From contig CAZAOZ010000060.1 of assembly GCA_964486865.1 (NCBI GenBank), positions 1 to 20,147 on the forward strand: a stretch of 20,147 nt of DNA. The letters run 5' to 3'. The position numbers were made by a program, and so were the translations under genes. Of the stretch, positions 14,321-20,147 are shown piece after piece (position 1 is the stretch's first letter; every line of letters begins with the position of its first letter). The notes under the pieces were generated by a model. The model had not been told where the DNA came from. It saw nothing but the letters and a program-made list of their open reading frames with translations, and searched no databases. Source of the DNA: Ga0077527 sp964486865. Its GTDB lineage: Bacteria; Pseudomonadota; Gammaproteobacteria; Burkholderiales; SG8-41.

Positions 14321-15289
14321 ATGAACACGATGCCCGGATTGTGGCTGGCGCTGTTGCTGGCGCTGATGACGCCGCTGGCCGGCGCGCAGGCCTGGCCCAG
14401 CAAGCCGATCCGCGTGATTCTGGCGGTGCCCGCGGGCGCGACGCCGGATGTCACCGCGCGCCTGGTGTTCCCGGGCCTGTCGCAGCAGCTCGGCCAGCAA
14501 CTGGTTGCCGACAACCGCGCCGGCGGCGGCGGAGTCATCGGCGCCGAGATTGCCGCGAAATCAGCGCCCGACGGCTATACGCTGTTCATCAGCAGCCCCG
14601 GCGCGCTGACCATATTGCCGCATTTGCGCAAAGGCCTGCCGTACGACACCTTGCGTGACCTGGCGCCGATCAGCCTGATTTCCATCGGACCGTTCGTGCT
14701 GATGGTGCATCCAGCCGTGCCCGCCAAAAACATCAGGGAATTGATTGCGCTCGCCAAGTCGCAGCCGGGCAAACTCAATTACGCGTCCGCCGGCAACGGC
14801 GTGGCCAACCATCTGGCGGGGGAACTGTTCAAACAGATGACCGGCACCGACATCGTCCATGTGCCGTACAAGGGCGCGCCGCAGGCGGTGACGGACGTGG
14901 TGGGCGGCCACATGAACATGATGTTCAATTCGATTTCACCCATAGTCGGCCATATCAAGGCCGGCCGCGTGCGCGTGCTGGGCATCGCCAGCCTGCAGCG
15001 CTCGCCGCAATTGCCGGACGTGCCGACCATTCATGAATCTGGCGTGCCCGGTTTCGAGGCGGTGAACTGGTTCGGCATGTTCGCGCCGGCAAAAACGCCG
15101 CGAACCATCATCAACCGCGTCAACGCGGCGCTGGTGAAAACCGTCGGAACGCCGGAAATGCAGGCGCAGTTTGTCGCGCTGGGCGCGGACCCGGTGGGCA
15201 GCAGCGTCGAGGAGTTCACCGCCTTTGTCCGCCGCGACATGGAGAAATACGCGCGCATCGTCAAAATCTCCGGCGCGAAAATAGACTGA
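14321..15289 (+). CDS. Bug/TctC-family tripartite tricarboxylate receptor, fourth copy
   Basis: A 322-residue Bug receptor. The signal peptide MNTMPGLWLALLLALMTPLA ends with a likely cut after AGA (residue 22). Motifs include SKPIRVILAVPAGATPDVTAR, ADNRAGGGGVIGAE, APDGYTLFIS, LPYDTLRDLAPISL, HVPYKGAPQAVTDVV and LPDVPTIHESGVPG. The loop that reads PPGG in typical members is PAGA here, suggesting different ligand preference. ATG 14321 is well supported by GCGAGGAG about nine bases upstream. The next gene, an aldolase-fold protein, is 116 bases downstream beyond a REP-like hairpin, so co-transcription may be partial. Confidence 0.93.
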   Translation: MNTMPGLWLALLLALMTPLAGAQAWPSKPIRVILAVPAGATPDVTARLVFPGLSQQLGQQLVADNRAGGGGVIGAEIAAKSAPDGYTLFISSPGALTILPHLRKGLPYDTLRDLAPISLISIGPFVLMVHPAVPAKNIRELIALAKSQPGKLNYASAGNGVANHLAGELFKQMTGTDIVHVPYKGAPQAVTDVVGGHMNMMFNSISPIVGHIKAGRVRVLGIASLQRSPQLPDVPTIHESGVPGFEAVNWFGMFAPAKTPRTIINRVNAALVKTVGTPEMQAQFVALGADPVGSSVEEFTAFVRRDMEKYARIVKISGAKID

Positions 15290-15320
15290 AATGATGGTCG
15301 ACTGATATGCTGAACGACTA

Positions 15321-15391
15321 AGAGCGCCTGAAAAAACTCCGTTTTCACAGCCCCTCACCCCAACCCTCTCCCCGCAAGCGGGGAGAGGGGG
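15321..15391. repeat. REP-like hairpin element related to the repeat at 55-223
   Basis: Begins AGAGCGCCTGAAAAAAC and holds a perfect 12-bp stem, CCCTCTCCCCGC (15364-15375) with GCGGGGAGAGGG (15378-15389) and a two-base loop. The CCCTCACCC core and the AGAGCG start are shared with the element at 55-223, but the matching right-hand terminal repeat is missing here. It fills most of the gap between the Bug and aldolase genes and could attenuate downstream transcription. The only purine-rich ribosome-binding-like sequence before the aldolase gene lies in its 3' arm. Confidence 0.75.
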
Positions 15392-15405
15392 AATGTTTAT
15401 TGCCC

Positions 15406-16209
15406 ATGGTTACGCGATCCAGAAAAAAACATACCGCCAGCACGCGCACCGCGCGGCCCCGCGTGTCGCGCCGCACGACCAGCGCCGCCGAATGGCAGGC
15501 GCGCTGCGAGCTGGCGGCGGCGCACCGGTTGATCGCGCATTTCGTGTTTGTCGACATGACCTACAACCACATTTCCGTGCGCGTGCCCGGCGAGCCCGGA
15601 CATTTTCTGGTCAAGGCCGACAATGTGTACATGGAGCAGGTCACTGCATCGAATCTGGTCAAGTACGATCTCGACGGCCGGCAGGTCAGCGTGTCGGCAT
15701 TCAAGGCCAGCCCGGCAGCCTGCAACCTGCATGCCGCCGTGCTGAAGACGCGTCCGGACATACACTCCGCGGTGCATACCCATTCCCCGGCGAATCTCGC
15801 GGTATCGGCGCAGAAAAGCGGCCTGCTGCCGCTGACCCAGCAGGCGATGCGTTTCTACGGCCGCATGGCCCGGTATCCGAATGAGGTCGATGACACGACG
15901 CGCGAAGGCGCAGACCAGCTTGCCGCCGCGCTGGGCGGTCACTGGGTGATGCTGCTGGAGAATCATGGCGCGCTGGTGTGCGGCACGACTTTGCCTGAAG
16001 CGTATATCTATCACCACTTTTTCGAGCTGGCGTGCCGCGCGCAGGTCGGCGCGCTGGCGGGCGGCATTGAAGTCATTCTGCCGGAGCCTGCGGTATGCGC
16101 GGCGCGCGCGGCGAAGTTCGGCCGCATCGGCATTTACGATTCCGGCAGTCGCGACTGGGTGGCCGGGATGGCGCTGGTCGAGAAGCTGTATCCCGATTAC
16201 AAAAGCTAG
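15406..16209 (+). CDS. Class II aldolase/adducin-domain protein
   Basis: A 267-residue protein with the zinc-binding class II aldolase fold: HTH at 124-126 and ENHG with H187, which match the three zinc His of fuculose-phosphate aldolase. The H109 position also aligns. The catalytic Glu four residues before it (E73 in FucA, usually S-x-E-x-x-x-H) is replaced by Ala105, so ordinary aldol cleavage is doubtful; a decarboxylase or other zinc role is more likely. The basic N-terminus (MVTRSRKKHTAS...) is not part of the domain. ATG 15406 is a weakly supported start; a TTG at 15400 is possible. Its TAG stop codon overlaps the stop codon of the convergent hydrolase in the palindrome CTAG. Confidence 0.87.
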   Translation: MVTRSRKKHTASTRTARPRVSRRTTSAAEWQARCELAAAHRLIAHFVFVDMTYNHISVRVPGEPGHFLVKADNVYMEQVTASNLVKYDLDGRQVSVSAFKASPAACNLHAAVLKTRPDIHSAVHTHSPANLAVSAQKSGLLPLTQQAMRFYGRMARYPNEVDDTTREGADQLAAALGGHWVMLLENHGALVCGTTLPEAYIYHHFFELACRAQVGALAGGIEVILPEPAVCAARAAKFGRIGIYDSGSRDWVAGMALVEKLYPDYKS

Positions 16210-17042
16210 GCAGCCCGGCGTTTCAAAAACGCCAGCAGCACCGCCGCCATTTCCGCTTCCTTCGCCGCCCAGTCTTCCGGCGGCACCACGTCCACATCCA
16301 GATGCTCGGCAAACAGGATGTTCAGTTCAGCATCAGGCAGCAGGCGCGCGAGGGTTTCACCCGCCGCCTTGGGGTGGGTGTTGTCGTTGCCGGGTATCAC
16401 GCAGGCCGGCGCACGGATCGAGCGCAACTGGTCGGCACTCGCGCCGATCACCGGCAGCCCGGCCTCCTGCAAAAAGCCCGCGCTCCAGCGCGTCATTGCC
16501 GCGATCAGCCGTTGCGGGTCGGCGGCGAGCAGGCGTTCACGGTTCGGCGGATGCGCGGCGATCAGATCGCGGAAGTGCGGCATCGCGCATACCGCGGCCA
16601 TGCCGCCTGACTGCGCGGCGGCAATGTACTGCCCGTAATATTCGCGTGCCAGGCGCTGCGCGGCGAAAGCGCCGCCGGTGACGCGCCACAGCAGCAGTCC
16701 GCGCACCGCCTGCGGATAGCGCAGCGCAAACGCCAGCGACATGCGGCAGCCGGAAGAACTGCCACCCACAAACGCTGGTAGTGCATCGAGTTGCTTGAGC
16801 AGCGCCTGCAGATCATCGGCCCAGACTTCGTGTTCCGCCTGGTCACCTTCCAGCATCACGTCGGAGGCGCCGCAGTTGCGCCGGTCATGGATCAGCACGC
16901 GATAACCCGCAGCGGCCATGCGCTGCGCCAGCGGCTTTACTGCGGCCAGCGCACGCCGTCCGCCGGGCGACAGCGCGACCCACGGGCCGCTGCTGCCGAG
17001 GATTTCGTAATTCAGACTGGCGCCGTTGATCGCTGTTCTCAT
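16206..17042 (-). CDS. Alpha/beta hydrolase
   Basis: A 278-residue alpha/beta hydrolase. The nucleophile lies in GSSSG (S96 after the GG), the acid is probably D220 in PGND, and the base is H247 in AEHLDVD. The strand RVLIHDRRNCGASD and the N-terminal ALSPGGRRALAAVKPLAQ (oxyanion region) are in place. Substrate is unknown; it could be an ester or lactone hydrolase. ATG 17042 is chosen over a TTG at 17081 because it begins just before the domain (INGASLNYEILGSSGPW). A Shine-Dalgarno is not obvious. Its stop codon overlaps the aldolase-like gene's stop codon in CTAG, so the genes are convergent with a four-base overlap. Confidence 0.87.
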   Translation of the reverse strand: MRTAINGASLNYEILGSSGPWVALSPGGRRALAAVKPLAQRMAAAGYRVLIHDRRNCGASDVMLEGDQAEHEVWADDLQALLKQLDALPAFVGGSSSGCRMSLAFALRYPQAVRGLLLWRVTGGAFAAQRLAREYYGQYIAAAQSGGMAAVCAMPHFRDLIAAHPPNRERLLAADPQRLIAAMTRWSAGFLQEAGLPVIGASADQLRSIRAPACVIPGNDNTHPKAAGETLARLLPDAELNILFAEHLDVDVVPPEDWAAKEAEMAAVLLAFLKRRAA

Positions 17043-17169
17043 GGTGGCCGGTATTACGCCAAGAATCAGGTCGTCCCGCAACAGATAAAATTATCTGTGA
17101 TGATGGGCCGAAACGCATGCAGGGCAGCCTCGGCTATACTCCGCACGCCAGAAAAACAGGAGCATCGCA

Positions 17170-17676
17170 GTGAGTACAATCAAAAAAAGCCGCAGCAAAT
17201 CACCGGCGCGCGCTGCGTCATCGCCAAAAACGGCGTCGCCCCATCCATTGCCGCCCAACAAACTGCCGCCCGCCAACCGCGCGATGATCGAGCAGTCGTT
17301 GGCCGTCGGCATGGGCCGCGCGCTGGGCATCAAACTGAAAACACTGTCGCGCCGCCGCATTGATGCCGAAATGACAGTGACGGCAGACCATATCAACCGC
17401 AGCAGCCGCATCAACGGCGGCGTGCTGATGGCGTTTGCCGACATGCTCGGCGCGATGGGCACACTGGCCAACCTGCCCGAGGGCCATCGCACAACCACGC
17501 TGGAATCAAAAACCAATTTTTTTGCGGCGGGCGAAGGCGCGAAGCTGGCGGCGACCACGGTGCCGTTGCATATCGGCCGCACCACCATGGTGTGGCAGAC
17601 GACCATCAAAAACAGCGACGGGACCAAAGTGGCGATTGTCACGCAGACGCAGATCGTGATTCCGCGGAAGGCATGA
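17170..17676 (+). CDS. Hotdog-fold thioesterase, PaaI-like
   Basis: A 168-residue protein with an N-terminal basic, Pro-rich extension (about residues 1-36) followed by a hotdog domain. The helix and active-site segment INGGVLMAFADMLGAMG (81-97) corresponds to the usual HGGxxxxxaD of PaaI-type acyl-CoA thioesterases, with Asn in place of His and D91 as the likely catalytic acid. The later strands (TTTLESKTNFFAAGEGAKLAATTVPLHIGRTTMVWQTTI) fit the family. A GTG start at 17170 is supported by AGGAG at 17159-17163. It probably hydrolyses an acyl- or aryl-CoA; the neighbours do not reveal which. It is divergent from the hydrolase. Confidence 0.87.
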   Translation: MSTIKKSRSKSPARAASSPKTASPHPLPPNKLPPANRAMIEQSLAVGMGRALGIKLKTLSRRRIDAEMTVTADHINRSSRINGGVLMAFADMLGAMGTLANLPEGHRTTTLESKTNFFAAGEGAKLAATTVPLHIGRTTMVWQTTIKNSDGTKVAIVTQTQIVIPRKA

Positions 17677-17891
17677 TCCGGGTCGCGATACGCTCTTGAT
17701 CCGTATGCTTTGAGCCGTCGCGGTTCATTTCTGTCAAGCGCTCCAAATCCGGATTAGCGGCAGATTCACGTTTCTTATCAGGGCACTGGCTCGTCCTGCA
17801 GCCTGCGAATATTGCTGCGTGTCTCAGGGTGCCGCGTTTGCCGCCATGACGGCGTACGCGATTGCGGAATTTCTTTCTACAAGGAGCTGAT

Positions 17892-18269
17892 ATGGCTGAT
17901 GTCAAGGAAAATGGTTGCCTGGTGGTGGGCGAGGGCGTGAAACTCAGCGGCAGCTTCATTGTGCCGAACAGCGCTTCGGTTTTCGGAACCATCGAGGGCG
18001 ATCTGACTGCCCGCGAAATCCAGGTGGGCGCCACCGGTATCGTAAAGGGCAGGGTCGTCGCGGATCTGCTTGATGTGCGCGGCGAGGTTCACGAGCACAT
18101 CACTTCCAACAAAGCGCTGTTCATCCGCTCCACAGGCAAGCTGACCGGCGAGATTCAATACGCTGAAATCGAGATCGAAAAAGGCGGAAACATGCAGGGC
18201 AGTCTCAGCAAGGTGGAGAGTGGCGGCGTGAAACTCACCGAGGTCAAGGACAACCGTAACGCGGCCTGA
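17892..18269 (+). CDS. Bactofilin, first copy
   Basis: A 125-residue bactofilin (polymer-forming cytoskeletal protein, DUF583). The right-handed beta-helix is visible as repeated strands: GVKLSGSFIVPNSASVFGTIEGDLTAREIQVGATGIVKGRVVADLLDVRGEVHEHI. Bactofilins polymerise without nucleotide and organise cell-wall synthesis, stalks or polar complexes. ATG 17892 is preceded by a perfect AAGGAG. The 215-base gap upstream holds no gene and I could not fix a promoter in it. The second bactofilin follows after 21 bases, so the two probably co-assemble. Confidence 0.93.
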   Translation: MADVKENGCLVVGEGVKLSGSFIVPNSASVFGTIEGDLTAREIQVGATGIVKGRVVADLLDVRGEVHEHITSNKALFIRSTGKLTGEIQYAEIEIEKGGNMQGSLSKVESGGVKLTEVKDNRNAA

Positions 18270-18290
18270 TGCCGGATTCAGGGGGCAAAC

Positions 18291-18797
18291 ATGTTTGGCA
18301 TAATAAACGGAGACAAAAACTCCGAGCGCGAAGCCGGTAAGAAAAGCGCGGGCTCCGGAACCCAGGATAATGCTCCGGATCCGGCTTCGATCAGCCATTC
18401 TGCACCTGCACTGGTGAAGTCGTCCCCCGTGAGCCTGGGCGTGGTGCCCGCATCCCCAAGTCCTGCGAGCGGAGAGCAGGCACCTTTGCCCCTGAAATCG
18501 TCCCTCATCAGCGAGGGGTTCGAGTTCGAAGGTGACATGAAGTCTGCGGGTTCATTGACTGTGGATGGCGCAATCAAAGGCCATCTGGTTGTGCAGACGC
18601 TGCTGATTGGCGCCACGGGTCTGGTGGATGGCGGCGTAACGGCCGACAGCATCAATGTGGAAGGATGCCTGTCCGGGGATGTCGAGTGTAAAGACCTGGT
18701 GATCGGCGGTCATGCCGTCGTCAGCGGCAAGCTGAGTTACAGCACCCTCACCATACAGAGGGGCGGCACCATCAAAGGCGATATCAGGCGCCCGTAA
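18291..18797 (+). CDS. Bactofilin, second copy with disordered N-terminal arm
   Basis: A 168-residue bactofilin with a Ser/Pro/Gly/Ala-rich, probably disordered arm (about residues 8-66), then the beta-helix: ISEGFEFEGDMKSAGSLTVDGAIKGHLVVQTLLIGATGLVDGGVTADSINVEGCLSGDVECKDLVIGG. The tail TLTIQRGGTIKGDIRRP is standard. The arm distinguishes it from the first copy and is often where bactofilins dock partners. A GGGGG run precedes the ATG at suitable distance. The membrane coiled-coil gene follows after 102 bases and is a candidate partner. Confidence 0.92.
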   Translation: MFGIINGDKNSEREAGKKSAGSGTQDNAPDPASISHSAPALVKSSPVSLGVVPASPSPASGEQAPLPLKSSLISEGFEFEGDMKSAGSLTVDGAIKGHLVVQTLLIGATGLVDGGVTADSINVEGCLSGDVECKDLVIGGHAVVSGKLSYSTLTIQRGGTIKGDIRRP

Positions 18798-18899
18798 CAC
18801 ATGCCGCAGAAACAGGTCTGATCGGGACCGGATCGCTCAACTTCCGGCGCCATATGCCGATAGTTCTATGGCTGTCATGATCCCTGATGCGAGGCCCTT

Positions 18900-19829
18900 T
18901 TGAGCACTACACCCCAGTCCTCCGCGGAAACACGCGCGCCGGTACCCACCGGGCGTGAACCCGCGCGCGCGGACCGAGACTCGGCCGAAGCATCGGCCGC
19001 AAAAGAGAGTCTGTACGCGCACGCCAGTCGTTCATTGAGGACTACGGCCAGAGCCGCGGCAACCGCTGTTCAGTCCACGGCAAGGCGCGCGACAATCCCG
19101 GCGCTTGATGCCGGCATTGCGTTGCTGCAGTCATTGCGCAAGCGGGTTGGCGCTGACAAAGCCGCAGACGATGGCGGGTCCGGTTCACGAAAAGACCGGC
19201 CGGGCGGCCGACGCGATGATGCGGCTCCCGAGGCTCCGGCGCCCAGGCGACGCCTGGGTCCCTTCCTGGTTTATCTCGGCATATTGCTGGCGGGCGGGGC
19301 AGGAGGCGGAGCGCTGGCTTATCACCTGCTGGAAGAACGGCTCAGTCACCAGACCGCGGAAAATGTGTCCCAGGCCGTAGTGAAATCCAATAAGCCCGTG
19401 CCTGTCGCCGCGACCAAAAAAGATCCGGAGGCGGAGCAATCTGATAATGCCGATGCGGAGAAACAGCTCGAGGAAGCGCAGGCCCGGCTCGAGGAAATGC
19501 AGGCCAAAGCCGAGGAAATGCAGGCCAAGCTCGAGGAAGCGCAGGAAAAGCTTGAGGAAACGCAGACCGCGCGCGTCAACGCGGAGAAAAAACTTGCGGC
19601 ATCCCTCGCCGGATACACCAAATCCGCGGCCGAGAAACAAAAAAAACTCGACGCGGCGGAAAAACAACTGGCGATGCTCTCCGCCGAGCGCGCCGGCGCC
19701 GGCCAGCGGCCGTCGCTCGCCAGCCGCGACAGCGCCGCCCGCAGGCAGCCGGTCAAGGCGGGCAACTGCGATCTGGGTTCGGGCAACGTGGATACCCTGA
19801 AGAGCTGCCTCGAGAACTTCAACCGCTAG
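18900..19829 (+). CDS. Transmembrane coiled-coil protein, candidate bactofilin partner
   Basis: A 309-residue protein I do not recognise. Residues 1-118 are Ala/Arg-rich and low-complexity. One transmembrane helix follows (about 120-142, PFLVYLGILLAGGAGGGALA), then a long coiled coil (about 186-262). The C-terminus has two Cys (290, 303) in a short segment, NCDLGSGNVDTLKSCLENF, which could form a disulfide if periplasmic. The coiled coil contains five near-exact heptads of LEEAQAK type. Start is TTG 18900 with GCGAGG about five bases upstream. The stop codon TAG overlaps the CTAG flank of the mobile element, which did not alter the coding end. Its place after two bactofilins suggests a membrane tether. 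Confidence 0.8.
   Translation: MSTTPQSSAETRAPVPTGREPARADRDSAEASAAKESLYAHASRSLRTTARAAATAVQSTARRATIPALDAGIALLQSLRKRVGADKAADDGGSGSRKDRPGGRRDDAAPEAPAPRRRLGPFLVYLGILLAGGAGGGALAYHLLEERLSHQTAENVSQAVVKSNKPVPVAATKKDPEAEQSDNADAEKQLEEAQARLEEMQAKAEEMQAKLEEAQEKLEETQTARVNAEKKLAASLAGYTKSAAEKQKKLDAAEKQLAMLSAERAGAGQRPSLASRDSAARRQPVKAGNCDLGSGNVDTLKSCLENFNR
19467..19571 (+). repeat. Five 21-bp tandem repeats coding heptads
   Basis: Within the coiled-coil gene, residues 190-224 read LEEAQAR, LEEMQAK, AEEMQAK, LEEAQEK, LEETQTA. The DNA shows the same 21-base periodicity, with GAGGAAATGCAGGCCAA-type copies. Such repeats can expand or contract by slippage in whole heptads without shifting the frame, changing coiled-coil length. 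Confidence 0.8.
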
Positions 19830-20098
19830 GGCCTGTTAACAATTACTTCGTGAGTGCGACGGCGACGATTTGGCCTCAGGGCTAGGAGCGTCGAGCGCGG
19901 TTTGCCCCGTGGCAAATGAGCGAAGGCGCGACAACACCCTGAGGCCAAATCGTCCCGTCCCTGCGGGTTGTGGCCAAAATCGCCACTGGCAGCGTTGCTT
20001 GCCTTGCCCATATTCTCGATATGGGCCGCGGCAAGCGCCTTGCCACTGACGATTTTGGCCACAACGCATCTCACGAAGTAATTGTTAACAGACCCTAG
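19826..20098. mobile_element. 265-bp foldback MITE flanked by CTAG target duplications
   Basis: The element spans about 19830-20094. The ends match as inverted repeats over 25 bases with one difference (GGCCTGTTAACAATTACTTC at the left, GGTCTGTTAACAATTACTTC read inward from the right). CTAG flanks it at 19826-19829 and 20095-20098, a likely 4-bp target duplication. Inside are two further inverted pairs: an 18-bp perfect pair (19864-19881 with 19937-19954) and a 25-bp pair with 23 matches (19967-19991 with 20041-20065). Smaller hairpins lie at 19901-19916 (TTTGCC/GGCAAA) and near 20009-20027 (CCATAT/ATATGG). No transposase is present. A CTAG (YTAR) duplication is known for IS5-group elements, but the helper is not identified. 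Confidence 0.85.
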
Positions 20099-20147
20099 GT
20101 GTGATGTTTCAATAGGTTGTTCATTCGGACAGAGTTTGAGAGGCTTG
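20099..20147. other. Right edge, nothing identified
   Basis: Forty-nine bases after the mobile element. No start codon with a convincing ribosome site and no long repeat are visible. This is the original sequence downstream of the coiled-coil gene, displaced by the insertion. Confidence 0.3.

Noticed and set aside
15393..15884. Plus-strand frame starting ATG 15393 with better ribosome-site spacing
   Set aside because: It is out of frame with the aldolase fold and its product is Arg/His-rich with no domain.
19467..19571. Possible CRISPR-like repeat array
   Set aside because: The units are contiguous 21-bp heptad codons without spacers, inside a coding gene.
19346..19822. Minus-strand Ser/Cys-rich open frame in the coiled-coil gene
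   Set aside because: It is antisense to the heptad repeats, so the low-complexity Ala-Cys-Ile-Ser pattern is a by-product of the repeats.

Overview
The window looks like a chromosomal segment of a GC-rich betaproteobacterium, probably Burkholderiales-like. The main reason is four separate Bug/TctC-type periplasmic solute receptors, a family that is massively expanded in Bordetella, Cupriavidus and relatives. They sit among small catabolic operons: class II aldolase, split thiamine-diphosphate decarboxylase, alpha/beta hydrolases, SDR, carboxymuconolactone-decarboxylase-like protein, hotdog thioesterase. Lineage is inferred from gene content only; no rRNA or tRNA was seen.

Layout. 1-248: a 169-bp MITE-like palindromic element (55-223) ahead of the first operon. 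249-4503 (+): two Bug receptors, a two-subunit ThDP enzyme resembling sulfopyruvate/phosphonopyruvate decarboxylase, a DinB-fold protein and a two-CBS-domain protein. 4504-6428 (-): a CMD-family protein, an MFS transporter, and a very small BON-domain ORF in frame just after the MFS stop codon. 6525-8347 (+): a third Bug receptor and a PcaD-like alpha/beta hydrolase. 8351-9010 (-): a membrane-anchored helical protein of unknown function. 9102-10889 (+): an MsbA-like ABC half transporter. 10979-13437 (+): a tight three-gene envelope operon of a secreted unknown protein, an M48 metallopeptidase with a Tat-like leader and C-terminal repeats, and a lipoprotein. 13457-14206 (-): an SDR lacking the usual catalytic Ser and Tyr. 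14321-16209 (+): a fourth Bug receptor, a REP-like hairpin, and a class II aldolase/adducin-fold protein. 16206-17042 (-): an alpha/beta hydrolase. 17170-17676 (+): a hotdog thioesterase. 17892-19829 (+): two bactofilins followed by a transmembrane coiled-coil protein. 19826-20098: a 265-bp foldback element flanked by CTAG on both sides, inserted exactly at the stop codon of the coiled-coil gene.

How the genes may work together. The Bug receptors have no TctA/TctB membrane partners here, so they either share permeases encoded elsewhere or act as sensors; the enzymes beside them suggest small carboxylic acids as substrates. The M48 triad looks like an envelope-maintenance module. The two bactofilins plus the membrane coiled-coil protein look like a cytoskeletal scaffold with its own membrane anchor. 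The points I think most deserve a second look are the CTAG-flanked foldback element, the bactofilin/anchor module, the M48 triad, the SDR and aldolase with lost catalytic residues, and the truncated BON ORF. I did not find a clear defence system, phage or CRISPR array.
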